A stretch of 64,000 bases of DNA from Paraburkholderia tropica (GCF_914484835.1 NZ_CAJZAR010000032.1:126364-190363), one strand, 5' to 3'; positions 1 through 9,932 are shown, counted from the first letter of the stretch. The notes: generated by a model from the sequence alone, not told the origin. Program-made: numbers and translations.

Positions 1-651
1 GACGCGCCGACCGGCGTGGCGCTGATCGTCGTCGATGCGGCGAGCCAGAACGCCATCGTCATCGTCGCGGGCAGCAACGGGCAAGTCACGCCCGCCACGC
101 TCGCCCGCCACGAAGCCGCGCTCGCGGCCGCCGACGTGGTGGTCTGCCAGCTCGAAACGCCCACCGACGCGGTGCAGGCCGCGCTCGCGAGCGCGCGCCG
201 TCTCGGCAAGCTCACCATCCTCAATCCCGCGCCCGCGACCGGACCGCTGCCCGCCGACTGGCTGCCGCTCGTCGATTACCTCGTGCCCAACGAACTCGAA
301 GCGGCCGCGCTCACGGGCCTGCCGATCGAGACACCCGCCGACGCCGCGCGCGCCGCTCAGGCGCTGCGCGACGCGGGCGCGCGCAACGTGCTCGTGACGC
401 TCGGCGCGCAGGGCGTCTGCGCGCTGCTCGGCGACGCCGCGCCCGAACATCGGCCGGCGCCGCGCGTCGCGGCTGTCGATACGACCGCTGCGGGCGACAC
501 CTTCATCGGTGCGCTGGCCGCCCGGCTCGCGTCCGGCGCCGATGCCGCCTCGGCGATCGAATTCGCCCTGCGCGCGGCCTCGATTTCGGTCACGCGCGCG
601 GGGGCGCAGCCGTCGATTCCCACGCTTGCGGAAATCGGTCTCGCACGTTGA
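1..651 (+). CDS. rbsK: Ribokinase, 5' end cut by window edge
   Basis: PfkB-family sugar kinase that phosphorylates D-ribose to ribose-5-phosphate in the cytosol. The reading frame is open from base 1, so the N-terminal third (ribokinases are about 300 residues) lies outside the window; 216 codons are visible. Visible marks are the NPAPA segment, the VPNELEA segment that usually follows, and the C-terminal anion-hole/base motif DTTAAGDTF with the catalytic Asp in AAGD. These are typical of RbsK within the family. Another PfkB kinase is possible but less likely. No terminator with a clear T-tract follows. Confidence 0.9.
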   Translation, partial: DAPTGVALIVVDAASQNAIVIVAGSNGQVTPATLARHEAALAAADVVVCQLETPTDAVQAALASARRLGKLTILNPAPATGPLPADWLPLVDYLVPNELEAAALTGLPIETPADAARAAQALRDAGARNVLVTLGAQGVCALLGDAAPEHRPAPRVAAVDTTAAGDTFIGALAARLASGADAASAIEFALRAASISVTRAGAQPSIPTLAEIGLAR

Positions 652-742
652 ACGGCGCGCCCTTTTTGCCGGGCGTCTTGTGGTCCCGATTTTGTAAATT
701 CGTGGCCCGCGGGTTTTTCCTAATCTTCATACCATATAACTA

Positions 743-771
743 TTTCAAGCTCTCCAAACGTTTGCCGTAAA
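743..771 (+). promoter_or_regulatory. Possible sigma-28 (FliA) promoter of the chemoreceptor gene
   Basis: TTTCAAGC at 743-750 and GCCGTAAA at 764-771 are separated by 13 bases. This resembles the FliA pattern (TCAAG-type -35, GCCGATAA-type -10). It lies about 70 bases before the chemoreceptor start, and such genes are commonly FliA-dependent. The -10 has one mismatch, so this is an inference. Confidence 0.4.
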
Positions 772-839
772 CGAAATTAGTGCAGTTATTCAAATTTCGG
801 GGCGGATCCACCGTCTCACGGCAGCAAGCAAGGAGAGCC

Positions 840-2594
840 ATGAACAAGGGCATCAGCATCAAGGCACGCATCGGCATCACGATGGGTTTTCTCGCGGCGC
901 TCATCGTCGCTATCAGCGCGGTGGGGATGCTCGGCCTCTCGCGTTCGAACGACGCGTACAGCAACACCTTTAGCAATCAGATGCCGAGCAGCCACGCGGT
1001 CAACATGGCCGAGATCTACGCGGCGCGCGAGCGTCTCGCGCTCGATCGCGCGGCGTTCCAGATCGGCACGCCCGACGCTGCCGCCACGATCGAACGCGCG
1101 CGCGCCATGCGCGCCATCTCGGACGACTTCTGGAAGAAGTACCTGAATCTGCCGCGCGGCCAGGAAGAGGACCGCCTCGCGCAAGACGCGGCCGCGCGCC
1201 GCGACGCGCTGCACCAGATGGCCGACAGCTTCGCGGCGACCGTGGCTGCGGGCGATCAGGCCAAGGTGCTCGACGGCGCCAAGGCGCTGCAAGCGGCCTA
1301 CGACCAGCTCTCGAAGGCCGACGCGGCGCTCGACAAGATCCAGACCCAGCAAGCCCAGCAAGGCTTCGACGACGCCCAGACGGCGTTCAGCGAACTGCGC
1401 ATCGCGGCCATCGTCGCGCTGCTGGTCGGCATCGGCGCCTCGGTGTTCTCGTTTCTCTCGCTGCGCCGCGCGATCGCCGAACCGCTCGGCGAGGCGCTGG
1501 GCGCGTTCTCGGCGATCGCGGCGGGCGATCTGCGCCGTCCGGTCGTGGTGCGCTCGCGTGACGAAATGGGCGAACTGCTCGGCGGCGTCGCGCAGATGCA
1601 GCGCAGCCTGACGGATACGGTGCGCTCGGTGCGCGCCGGCACGGAATCGATCGCGACGGCCACGCGCCAGATCGCGGCGGGCAATATCGACCTGTCGTCG
1701 CGCACGGAAGAACAGGCGTCGGCGCTGCAGGAAACCGCGTCGAGCATGGAGCAACTGACCGGCACGGTGAAGCAGAACGCCGACAACGCCCGCCAGGCGA
1801 GCGCGCTGGCCGCGAACGCCTCGGAAATCGCCAACAAGGGCAGCTCGGTCGTGAGCCAGGTCGTCGGCACGATGGGCGACATCAACCAGAGTTCGGCGAA
1901 GATCTCGGACATCATCACGATCATCGAAGGCATCGCGTTCCAGACCAACATCCTGGCGCTCAACGCGGCCGTCGAGGCGGCCCGCGCGGGCGAGGAAGGC
2001 CGCGGCTTCGCGGTGGTCGCGGGCGAGGTGCGCAGCCTGGCGCAGCGTTCGTCGGCGGCGGCCAAGGAAATCAAGGCGCTGATCGACAACTCGGTCGAGC
2101 GTGTGCAGGCGGGCTCGGCGCTCGTCGACGAAGCGGGCCGCACGATGACCGAGATCATCGGCGCGGTGCAGCGCGTGACGGACATCATGGGCGAGATCGC
2201 GGCGGCGTCGCAGGAGCAGTCGAGCGGCATCGACCAGGTCGCGCGCGCGGTCACGCAGATGGACGAGGTGACGCAGCAGAACGCGGCGCTCGTCGAGGAA
2301 GCGGCGGCGGCGGCGCAATCGCTCGAAGACCAGGCGAGCCGTCTGCGCGCGGCCGTGGCCGTGTTCCATCTCGACGACAGCGGCGTGTCCGCGCCGTCGA
2401 TGGGCGCGTTCGGCGCGTCGAGCACGAAGGTAGTGTCGAAGCCGGTCGCGCGTGCGGCGGCCAAGCCCGCTGCCGCCGCTCCGAAGGCCGCACCGCGCGC
2501 CGCGGCGGCGGCACCGGCAGCGCGTCCGGCTGCCGCGCCTGCGGCCGCTGCGCCCGTCGCAGCCGGCTCGAACGACGACTGGGAAACCTTCTGA
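840..2594 (+). CDS. Methyl-accepting chemotaxis protein (Tsr/Tar type)
   Basis: Inner-membrane chemoreceptor of 584 residues that signals to CheA/CheW. Residues about 10-33 form TM1, followed by a periplasmic four-helix-bundle sensor. TM2 lies at about 187-207, then HAMP (208-260) and a long cytoplasmic signalling coiled coil with the conserved hairpin tip ([20 protein letters not shown]). The C-terminus is an Ala/Pro-rich flexible linker ending in DWETF, which matches the CheR/CheB-tethering pentapeptide of high-abundance receptors. ATG 840 follows an AAGGAGA ribosome site; an upstream in-frame start at 780 lacks one. The ligand cannot be read from the sequence. It is not next to other chemotaxis genes. 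Confidence 0.93.
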   Translation: MNKGISIKARIGITMGFLAALIVAISAVGMLGLSRSNDAYSNTFSNQMPSSHAVNMAEIYAARERLALDRAAFQIGTPDAAATIERARAMRAISDDFWKKYLNLPRGQEEDRLAQDAAARRDALHQMADSFAATVAAGDQAKVLDGAKALQAAYDQLSKADAALDKIQTQQAQQGFDDAQTAFSELRIAAIVALLVGIGASVFSFLSLRRAIAEPLGEALGAFSAIAAGDLRRPVVVRSRDEMGELLGGVAQMQRSLTDTVRSVRAGTESIATATRQIAAGNIDLSSRTEEQASALQETASSMEQLTGTVKQNADNARQASALAANASEIANKGSSVVSQVVGTMGDINQSSAKISDIITIIEGIAFQTNILALNAAVEAARAGEEGRGFAVVAGEVRSLAQRSSAAAKEIKALIDNSVERVQAGSALVDEAGRTMTEIIGAVQRVTDIMGEIAAASQEQSSGIDQVARAVTQMDEVTQQNAALVEEAAAAAQSLEDQASRLRAAVAVFHLDDSGVSAPSMGAFGASSTKVVSKPVARAAAKPAAAAPKAAPRAAAAAPAARPAAAPAAAAPVAAGSNDDWETF

Positions 2595-2685
2595 CCGGTT
2601 TCGGGCGCGGCGAATCGAGAACGCATCGCGCGCTCGTGCGGGCGGCGCATGCCGCCGCCTGACCCTGGTCCGATCCGCCCCAACG

Positions 2686-2714
2686 CGCCGCTGCCTCGCA
2701 GCGGCGTTTTTTTT
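2686..2714 (+). terminator. Rho-independent terminator after the chemoreceptor gene
   Basis: Perfect 9-bp stem CGCCGCTGC / GCAGCGGCG with a 3-base loop, followed by eight T. Confidence 0.9.
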
Positions 2715-3140
2715 GCCAGTGCGGCACCACGCACGCCGCGCGGCTGCGGTTACGGTACATTGTGAGCCGTGTCACGCATGCGGACGGGGTCGCGCGGTAC
2801 ACTGCGCGGCGGTGCCCGATTAACGGGGCATGAAGCTGGGTACAGAGCGGGACACAACGCGAGGCACACGACGGAACGCAATGAGCGGCGTGATCGGAAC
2901 GGTGCCGCGCGACGCGCGCGCCAGCGGGCGTGCCCGGCTGGAACGGCTGGCAGCAACGGGGTAGGACTGCGGTCAGGCAAGGGCGCCAGGGAGGGCGCAC
3001 CGCAGTGCTGCGCAACATCATCGAGCGGCGCAACGCAGGGCGTGCGCGCCGCTTCGCATCACAACCACGCACACGACGGAACGCTACGGCCATGCGCGCC
3101 GCGCGCGCCGGTACGCGAACGTACAAAAAAGGACCCAGAC
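2715..3140. other. Non-coding stretch before the hydratase gene
   Basis: An open frame runs through this stretch in phase with the next gene. Its Arg/Gly/Thr-rich translation has no domain, and the ribosome site sits only at 3141. I see no RNA gene or repeat. It presumably holds the promoter of the next gene, but no convincing -35/-10 pair could be chosen. Confidence 0.5.
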
Positions 3141-3902
3141 ATGACGCATGACGATCTCGCGCAAGGCCTCGTGAACGCGCGCCACCGCCATCAGCTCATC
3201 GAGACGCTGGAGCCCGAGCGCCTGCCGCCCGACGCCGCCACGGCCTACGCCATCCAGCAGGCGGTGATCGCCGGTCTCGGCACGGGAACGGGCGGCTGGA
3301 AGATCGGCGCACGCTCGCCCGGCGGCGCGGCGTCCGGCGCGCCGATTCCGGGCTCGCTCGTGCTGCCGTCGCCCGCACGCGTCGAGCGCCGAGGCTTCTT
3401 TCGCGTGCTCGTCGAACTGGAGATCGCGTTCCGTTTCGCCGAGCCGCTCGCGCCGCGCGCCGACGTCTACTCGCGCGACGAAGTGCTCGCGCACGTCGGG
3501 CACATTCTGCCGACCATCGAGATCGTCGACAGCCGCTTCGCCGAATGGCCGAACGTCGCGCCGCTCGCGCAGCTCGCCGACTTCCAGAACAACGGCGCGC
3601 TCGTGACGGGCCACGCGCAACCGTATGCGACGCTCGCGCGCGCGCTCGATTTCGTCGCCCCCGAACTCGAACTGACCTTCGACGGCACCTCGCTCGTGCC
3701 CGAGGCGCCCGGCAATCCGGCGGGCGATCCGCGCGAACTGCTGGTCTGGTTCGTCAATCATTGCGCGGCGTCGGGCATCACGATCGAGCCCGAGTGGACC
3801 ATCACCACGGGTTCCTACGTAGGGGCGCACCGCATCGAAGGTCCGGGCCTGCTGCATGGACATATCGACGGTCTCGGCGAGGTCGAGATCGAGTTCGTCT
3901 GA
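3141..3902 (+). CDS. 2-keto-4-pentenoate hydratase / fumarylacetoacetate hydrolase family protein
   Basis: A 253-residue cytosolic enzyme of the MhpD/HpcG branch of the FAH fold. This branch hydrates 2-oxopent-4-enoates or decarboxylates oxalocrotonate in meta-cleavage pathways. The metal-binding VELEIAFRF segment (Glu-x-Glu), LADFQNNGALV and a C-terminal TGSYVGAH / GEVEIEF segment fit the family, and the length matches MhpD (about 260). ATG 3141 is preceded by an AAAAAAGGA ribosome site. The gene stands alone between two terminators with no ring-cleavage genes nearby, so the true substrate is open. Confidence 0.85.
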   Translation: MTHDDLAQGLVNARHRHQLIETLEPERLPPDAATAYAIQQAVIAGLGTGTGGWKIGARSPGGAASGAPIPGSLVLPSPARVERRGFFRVLVELEIAFRFAEPLAPRADVYSRDEVLAHVGHILPTIEIVDSRFAEWPNVAPLAQLADFQNNGALVTGHAQPYATLARALDFVAPELELTFDGTSLVPEAPGNPAGDPRELLVWFVNHCAASGITIEPEWTITTGSYVGAHRIEGPGLLHGHIDGLGEVEIEFV

Positions 3903-3951
3903 TCATCGGGCAAGGGCTTTCCCGAAGTCCTCGAATACGCTGTCATGAAAG

Positions 3952-3982
3952 GCCGTCGCGCGTCGTGCGTGACGGCTTTTTT
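3952..3982 (+). terminator. Rho-independent terminator after the hydratase gene
   Basis: Stem GCCGTCGCGC / GCGTGACGGC (10 bp with one G-U pair), 5-base loop, then six T. Confidence 0.85.
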
Positions 3983-4558
3983 ATTGCCGCGCGAGCGGGC
4001 GTCCTGCACCGCGATCGCGCATGAAAGCGGCGCGCAAAGCCACTACTGCCGATAGGGGCAGTTTGCGTGCGATCCACTGCGTTTTCCGCCGCACACAGGC
4101 GCGGGCGGCAATGCGCGGCAGGTCACTGACGCGGTCGTTTTCGACGCGTAAAACGGGAAAAAATTATCCACGACGTACTCGGAAAACAACGTGGACACGC
4201 ATGCGGACAACGCGCTCGCCATATCGCGTTACAACGCGTTTGCCGCTGCGTGTGCACGCGTTACGCGCCGATGCGTTTAAGGAGAAACGGCCTGGCTGCC
4301 GTAATGCTGTTTGAGCGTCGAACTTCGGCGCGATGACATGAAGGTGAAAAGCGCTTGAGGCGTGATTCTTGCGCGGGGTGGGAAGATCATTGTAAGACGC
4401 AGTTCCGCGTAGCTCCAAGCACTAAAACGAGCCCTTGAATCAGGCGCGATTTATGTGTGAAAAAAAATTCAAAAGGGTTTAGGATGAATTCGAGCGATGT
4501 CGTTTCCGATTAGCGCGCCGCGCACGACATCGGTCGCAGATCTCGGCGAGGAGGTAGC
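3983..4558. other. Long leader/promoter region of the prkA operon
   Basis: No convincing gene. It contains a 6-2-6 dyad CGCGTT-AC-AACGCG at 4225-4238 and a second CGCGTTACGCG at 4257-4267. An AT-rich stretch (GTGAAAAAAAATTC) lies near 4458-4472, which is unusual for this genome and may hold the promoter. A single DnaA-box-like TTATCCACG at 4164-4172 is probably chance. The small open frames here have no ribosome sites and atypical codon use. Confidence 0.5.
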
Positions 4559-6481
4559 ATGGATATCTACAGCAGCTTCGCGACCCGCTTCGAAAAAACG
4601 CGAGAGGAAGAGTTCTCGCTCGAGGAGTATCTCGCGCTCTGCAAGGAAGATCCCAGTGCGTACGCCACGGCTGGCGAACGCATGCTGACGGCAATCGGCG
4701 AACCTGAACAGATCGACACTCGCAACGACCCGCGCCTCTCGCGCATCTTTGCGAACAAGGTCATCAAGGTTTATCCGGCTTTCCGCGAGTTCTATGGCAT
4801 GGAAGACGTGATCGAGCAGGTCGTCGCGTATTTCCGCCATGCGGCGCAAGGACTCGAAGAAAAGAAGCAGATCCTGTATCTGCTCGGTCCGGTGGGCGGC
4901 GGTAAGTCCTCCATTGCCGAGCGTCTCAAGCAGCTCATGGAGCGCGTGCCGTTCTACTCGATCAAGGGTTCGCCCGTGAACGAGTCGCCGCTCGGTCTGT
5001 TCGACTACGACGAAGACGGCCCCATTCTCGAAGAGCAATACGGCATTCCGCGCCGTTATCTCAAGAGCATCCTGAGCCCGTGGGCGGTCAAGCGCCTGCA
5101 CGAGTACAACGGCGACATCCGCAAGTTCCGCGTGGTGCGCCGCTATCCTTCCATCCTGCGGCAGATCGGCATCGCCAAGACCGAGCCGGGCGACGAGAAC
5201 AATCAGGACATCTCCTCGCTGGTCGGCAAGGTCGACATCCGCAAGCTCGAGCAATACGCGCAGGACGACGCAGACGCCTACAGCTATTCGGGCGGCCTGT
5301 GCCTCGCGAATCAGGGTCTGCTCGAATTCGTCGAAATGTTCAAGGCGCCGATCAAGGTGTTGCACCCGCTGCTCACGGCCACCCAGGAAGGCAACTTCAA
5401 GGGCACCGAAGGCTTCGGCGCGATTCCGTTCAACGGCATCATCCTCGCGCACTCGAACGAGTCGGAATGGAAGGCGTTCCGCAACAATCGCAACAACGAG
5501 GCACTGCTCGATCGTATCTTCGTGGTGAAGGTGCCGTACTGCCTGCGCTACTCGGAAGAGATGAAGATCTACGAGAAGCTCCTGCGCAATTCGTCGCTCG
5601 CCGAGGCGGTCTGCGCGCCGGGCACGCTCAAGATGATGGCGCAGATGTCGGTGCTCACGCGTCTGGCCGAGCCGGAAAACTCCAGCCTCTTTTCGAAGAT
5701 GCAGGTGTACGACGGCGAGAATCTCAAGGACACCGATCCGAAAGCGAAGTCGTATCAGGAATACCGCGACTTCGCGGGCGTGGACGAAGGCATGAACGGC
5801 GTCTCCACGCGCTTCGCGTTCAAGATTCTGTCGCGCGTGTTCAACTTCGACTCGACCGAAGTGGCTGCGAATCCGGTGCATCTGATGTACGTGCTCGAAC
5901 AGCAGATCGAACGCGAACAGTTCCCGCCGGAAACCGAGCAGAAGTATCTGTCCTTCGTGAAGGACGTGCTGGCCTCGCGTTACGCGGAATTCATCGGCAA
6001 GGAGATTCAGACCGCGTATCTGGAGTCGTATTCGGAATACGGGCAGAACATCTTCGACCGCTATGTCACGTACGCCGACTTCTGGATTCAGGACCAGGAG
6101 TTCCGCGATCACGACACGGGCGAGAGCTTCGACCGCGCGGCCTTGAACGCCGAGCTGGAGAAGATCGAAAAGCCCGCGGGCATCAGCAACCCGAAGGACT
6201 TCCGCAACGAGATCGTGAACTTCGTGCTGCGCGCGCGTGCGGCCAATGCCGGTAAAAACCCGGCGTGGATCAGCTACGAGAAGCTGCGCGTGGTGATCGA
6301 GAAGAAAATGTTCTCGAATACGGAAGAACTTTTGCCGGTCATCTCGTTCAATGCAAAAGGATCGGCCGAAGAACAGCGCAAGCATGAAGACTTCGTCAAC
6401 CGCATGGTCGCGAAGGGCTACACGCCGAAGCAGGTGCGCTTGCTCTGCGACTGGTATCTGCGCGTGCGCAAGTCGTCATGA
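4559..6481 (+). CDS. prkA: PrkA-family serine protein kinase
   Basis: A 640-residue homologue of E. coli YeaG and Bacillus PrkA, an AAA+ ATPase module fused to a C-terminal kinase-like PrkA domain. Walker A is GPVGGGKS at residues 110-117, within the AAA part (about 60-360). The C-terminal half carries the conserved family segments (YVTYADFWIQDQEFRD, NFVLRARAANAGKNP). The length equals the family norm. Start ATG 4559 follows GAGGAGG. It is the first gene of prkA-yeaH-spoVR. In enterobacteria the homologues are induced by nitrogen or stationary-phase stress; regulation here is unknown. Confidence 0.97.
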   Translation: MDIYSSFATRFEKTREEEFSLEEYLALCKEDPSAYATAGERMLTAIGEPEQIDTRNDPRLSRIFANKVIKVYPAFREFYGMEDVIEQVVAYFRHAAQGLEEKKQILYLLGPVGGGKSSIAERLKQLMERVPFYSIKGSPVNESPLGLFDYDEDGPILEEQYGIPRRYLKSILSPWAVKRLHEYNGDIRKFRVVRRYPSILRQIGIAKTEPGDENNQDISSLVGKVDIRKLEQYAQDDADAYSYSGGLCLANQGLLEFVEMFKAPIKVLHPLLTATQEGNFKGTEGFGAIPFNGIILAHSNESEWKAFRNNRNNEALLDRIFVVKVPYCLRYSEEMKIYEKLLRNSSLAEAVCAPGTLKMMAQMSVLTRLAEPENSSLFSKMQVYDGENLKDTDPKAKSYQEYRDFAGVDEGMNGVSTRFAFKILSRVFNFDSTEVAANPVHLMYVLEQQIEREQFPPETEQKYLSFVKDVLASRYAEFIGKEIQTAYLESYSEYGQNIFDRYVTYADFWIQDQEFRDHDTGESFDRAALNAELEKIEKPAGISNPKDFRNEIVNFVLRARAANAGKNPAWISYEKLRVVIEKKMFSNTEELLPVISFNAKGSAEEQRKHEDFVNRMVAKGYTPKQVRLLCDWYLRVRKSS

Positions 6482-6645
6482 ACACGCAGGCATCACCTTC
6501 CTGCTGCGCCGCCGCATCGCTCATGCGGCGGCGCAAAATGGAAATCCGGCGGGGCGCAGGCCACGCAGCCGCAAGCGGGTAAAGGCGGCACCTGGCACAC
6601 AGACTGCGCACCTCGCCCATTCGAAACGTGAGCGGGAGACTGGAT

Positions 6646-7914
6646 GTGCTTCATCAAATCATCGACCGCAGGCTGGCTGGCAAGAACAAAAGCATTGCCA
6701 ATCGCGAGCGCTTCTTGCGCCGTGTGAAAAACTATATTCGTCACGCCGTCTCGGAAGCGGTGCGTGACCGCAGCATCAAGGACATACAAAGCAACCAGAG
6801 CATCACCATTCCGCGCAAGGACATCGCGGAGCCGTCGTTCCGGCACGGTCCGGGCGGGCGGCGCGAGATGGTCCATCCCGGCAACGAGGATTACATACGC
6901 GGCGACCGCATTCCGCGACCGCAAGGCGGCAGCGGCGGTGGCGGCAGTCAGGCGAGCAACGAGGGCGAAGGTCAGGACGACTTCGTATTCGAACTCTCGC
7001 GCGAAGAATTCATGCAGTACTTCTTCGACGATCTCGAACTGCCGCGTCTCGTCAAAACCCATCTGATGGCCGTGCCCACGTGGAAAAGCATCCGCGCGGG
7101 CTGGGCCGCCGAGGGCACGCCCAACAACATCGACGTGGTGCGCTCGCTGCGCAGCGCGCTCGGCCGGCGCATTGCGCTGGGCGCGCCGCTCGTCAACGAG
7201 CTGCATACGCTCGAAGAGCAGCTCGAAGCGCTGATGGCCGATCCGTCCGATCGCCGCGACGAGATCAAGACGCTCGAAGACGAAATCCATCATCTGCGTG
7301 GGCGCATCTGGCGCATCCCGTTCATCGACCCGTTCGACCTGCGTTACGTGAACCGCGTGAAGCAGCCGCAGCCGTCGAGTCAGGCCGTGATGTTCTGTCT
7401 GATGGATGTGTCCGGCTCGATGGACGAGCAGCGCAAGGACCTTTCCAAACGTTTCTTCATCCTGCTGTACCTCTTTCTTAAGCGCAACTACGAGAAGATC
7501 GAGGTGGTGTTCATCCGTCACCACACGCGCGCCGAGGAAGTGGACGAGGACACTTTCTTCCATTCGACGGAAAGCGGCGGCACGGTCGTGTCGAGCGCGC
7601 TGGAGCTCATGAAGAAGGTGATCGAGGACCGTTATTCGCCGAGCGACTGGAACATCTACGGCGCGCAGGCTTCGGACGGCGACAACTGGACCGACGACTC
7701 GCCGAAGTGCCGCAAGCTGCTCCAGGATGACATCCTGCCTCAGGTGCGCTATTTTGCGTATATCCAGGTGACGCCGGAGGAGCAGAACCTCTGGGTTGAG
7801 TATGCGCAACTGGCGCTCACCCAGCCGCAACTGGCGATGAAGAAGGTCGACACGGCGGCGGATATCTACCCGGTTTTCAGGGAGCTTTTCGAAAAGCAGG
7901 TGGAGCATTCATGA
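6646..7914 (+). CDS. yeaH: YeaH/DUF444 family protein (vWA-like)
   Basis: A 422-residue cytosolic protein of the YeaH/YhbH family, the constant genetic partner of PrkA. The N-terminus (IIDRRLAGKNKSIANRERF) is the family hallmark. A Gly/Ser-rich linker near residue 100 is followed by a von Willebrand factor A-like domain whose metal-site motif DVSGSMD begins near residue 254. GTG 6646 is chosen because GGGAG lies 7 bases upstream and homologues begin at this point; GTG 6628 is the alternative. It lies 164 bases after prkA and its stop touches an ATG in phase with spoVR. Biochemical role unknown. Confidence 0.93.
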   Translation: MLHQIIDRRLAGKNKSIANRERFLRRVKNYIRHAVSEAVRDRSIKDIQSNQSITIPRKDIAEPSFRHGPGGRREMVHPGNEDYIRGDRIPRPQGGSGGGGSQASNEGEGQDDFVFELSREEFMQYFFDDLELPRLVKTHLMAVPTWKSIRAGWAAEGTPNNIDVVRSLRSALGRRIALGAPLVNELHTLEEQLEALMADPSDRRDEIKTLEDEIHHLRGRIWRIPFIDPFDLRYVNRVKQPQPSSQAVMFCLMDVSGSMDEQRKDLSKRFFILLYLFLKRNYEKIEVVFIRHHTRAEEVDEDTFFHSTESGGTVVSSALELMKKVIEDRYSPSDWNIYGAQASDGDNWTDDSPKCRKLLQDDILPQVRYFAYIQVTPEEQNLWVEYAQLALTQPQLAMKKVDTAADIYPVFRELFEKQVEHS

Positions 7915-8117
7915 CGACACGCCATCTGCACAACGAGGCGCGCGGCTATGAGCCGGAGCGCCGCAAGACGGGCGGCCACGGAACAGGACAGCACGGCGAT
8001 CACGAGGCCGCCGCGGAAATGGGGGGACACGTTGCCGATCCCGGGCGCGAAGGCGCGCACGGGCTTGCTCAAGCGGATCTCCCTGAACGCCGGCTCCCGG
8101 ACAGCAGGGAATTGCAT

Positions 8118-9641
8118 ATGAACGTAGCCGACAGACGGCCGTTGCCGTGCCCATCCGACTGGACCTTCGAACTGATCGAGGAATACGACACGCACATCTC
8201 GCATGTTGCGGAGCAATACGAACTGGACACGTACCCGATCCAGCTCGAATTGATCAGCGCCGAGCAGATGATGGATGCGTATGCCTCCGTCGGCATGCCG
8301 GTCAATTACCGCCACTGGTCGTTCGGCAAGCATTTTCTCTCCACGGAGAAAAGCTATCGCCGGGGTCAGATGGGCCTCGCGTACGAAATCGTCATCAACT
8401 CGAATCCCTGCATCGCGTATCTCATGGAAGAGAACACCATGACGATGCAGGCGCTCGTGATCGCGCACGCGGCCTACGGGCACAACTCGTTTTTCAAGGG
8501 CAATTATCTGTTCCGTCTCTGGACGGACGCGCACGCGATCATCGACTACCTCGTCTACGCGAAGAACTACATCGCCGAATGCGAGGAGCGCTTCGGGCTC
8601 GACCGCGTGGAAGAACTGCTCGACTCGTGCCACGCGCTGATGAATTACGGCGTGGACCGCTACAAGCGTCCGCAGAAAGTTTCGCTCCAGCGTGAGGCCG
8701 CGATGCGGCGCGAACGCGAGGCGTATCTGCAGTCGCAGGTCAACGAACTCTGGCGCACGCTGCCGAAAACGCAGCAGCCGCTCGTCGAGGAAACCGACGA
8801 ACGCTATCCGCCCGAGCCGCAGGAAAACCTGCTGTATTTCGCGGAGAAAAACGCGCCGCTGCTGGAGCCGTGGGAGCGAGAAGTCATTCGCATCGTGCGC
8901 AAGGTCGGGCAGTATTTTTACCCGCAGCGCCAGACGCAAGTGATGAACGAAGGTTGGGCCACGTTCTGGCATTACACCTTGCTCAACACGCTCTATGCGC
9001 AGGGCAAGCTCGAAGACGGCTTCATGATGGAGTTCCTGCACTCGCATAGCAACGTCGTGTATCAGCCGCCGGTCACCAAGCCGTATTACAGCGGGATCAA
9101 TCCGTACGCGCTGGGTTTTTCGATGATGAGCGACATTCGCCGCATCTGCGAAAACCCCACCGACGAAGACCGCAAGTGGTTCCCGGAACTGGCGGGCAGC
9201 CCGTGGCTCAAGGCGCTGCATTACGCGATGCGCAACTTCAAGGACGAGAGCTTCGTCGCGCAGTATCTGTCGCCGCATCTGATACGCGAAATGCGCCTGT
9301 TCTCCGTGCTCGACGACGACATGCGCGACGCGCTCGAAGTCTCGGCCATTCACGACGAGAGCGGCTATCAATACGTGCGTCAGGCGCTCTCGCGGCAATA
9401 CGACATGCATCATCGCGAGCCGAATATCCAGGTGTGGTCGGTGAATACGCGCGGCGACCGCAGTCTCACGCTGCGTCATTTCATGAGCGACAATCGCCAT
9501 CTTTCGGGCGATACCGACGAAGTGTTGCGCCACATGGCGCGGCTCTGGCAATTCGACGTCTACCTCGAAAGCGTCGATGAAAACGGCACGGTGAGGAAGC
9601 GCTATGATTGCCGTTATGTGCCGCCGCCGGTGAAGGTGTAA
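8118..9641 (+). CDS. spoVR: SpoVR family protein (YcgB-like)
   Basis: A 507-residue soluble protein of the SpoVR/YcgB family, named for a Bacillus spore-cortex mutant but common in non-sporulating bacteria. The conserved opening WTFELIEEYDTHI, the HWSFGKHF block and several His/Glu-rich segments (EGWATFWHY, HSNVVYQP) are present. ATG 8118 has AGGGA at 8106-8110 and matches where homologues start. An in-frame ATG at 7911 overlaps the yeaH stop and would add 69 residues of low-complexity Gly/His/Glu-rich sequence; translational coupling from there cannot be excluded. Third gene of the stress operon, closed by a terminator. Confidence 0.93.
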   Translation: MNVADRRPLPCPSDWTFELIEEYDTHISHVAEQYELDTYPIQLELISAEQMMDAYASVGMPVNYRHWSFGKHFLSTEKSYRRGQMGLAYEIVINSNPCIAYLMEENTMTMQALVIAHAAYGHNSFFKGNYLFRLWTDAHAIIDYLVYAKNYIAECEERFGLDRVEELLDSCHALMNYGVDRYKRPQKVSLQREAAMRREREAYLQSQVNELWRTLPKTQQPLVEETDERYPPEPQENLLYFAEKNAPLLEPWEREVIRIVRKVGQYFYPQRQTQVMNEGWATFWHYTLLNTLYAQGKLEDGFMMEFLHSHSNVVYQPPVTKPYYSGINPYALGFSMMSDIRRICENPTDEDRKWFPELAGSPWLKALHYAMRNFKDESFVAQYLSPHLIREMRLFSVLDDDMRDALEVSAIHDESGYQYVRQALSRQYDMHHREPNIQVWSVNTRGDRSLTLRHFMSDNRHLSGDTDEVLRHMARLWQFDVYLESVDENGTVRKRYDCRYVPPPVKV

Positions 9642-9680
9642 CGCGGCGCTCGCGCATCGCTCACGCATCGCGTTGTTTGA

Positions 9681-9709
9681 AAAGGCCAGCTTCCACTCTG
9701 GCCTTTTTT
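9681..9709 (+). terminator. Rho-independent terminator of the prkA operon
   Basis: Stem AAAGGCCAG / CTGGCCTTT with an 8-base loop, followed by a T-run (six T in all, partly in the stem). Confidence 0.92.
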
Positions 9710-9932
9710 CATGCCGATTTCCTTTGCCGATGAATGGCGAGTCTTTCCGCAGAGAATGTCGGCGCTGCCGGTTGCGGTGAGTAAAAGGGCGCAGCCGCGC
9801 TAACATAGCGGCACACCAAAAAACGTCACATCGCAACGCTACGAAGCGCGGCATCGAAACGCGAGGAGCACCAGACACGCATGCGCAGGCCCGAATCGAA
9901 CACGAAGCCAACACAGCAGCCAGGACGCCGTC

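Noticed and set aside
2769..3140. Upstream in-frame extension (124 codons) of the hydratase-type gene
   Set aside because: Arg/Gly/Thr-rich text with no conserved content; the ribosome site and the family's N-terminus point to 3141.
4164..4172. DnaA-box-like TTATCCACG
   Set aside because: Single copy, no cluster of boxes, no dnaA or dnaN gene nearby; not an origin.
4021..4314. 97-codon open frame in the prkA leader
   Set aside because: No ribosome site, biased composition and no family; more likely leader DNA.
4469..6385. Very long minus-strand open frame opposite prkA (638 codons), and similar frames opposite most genes
   Set aside because: These are shadows of high-GC coding DNA. Translations are Arg/His/Leu-rich with no domain, and the plus-strand frames carry intact family motifs.
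7911..8117. 69-codon N-terminal extension of SpoVR starting at an ATG overlapping the yeaH stop
   Set aside because: Low-complexity Gly/His/Glu text, and homologues begin near 8118. Kept only as a possible coupled start.
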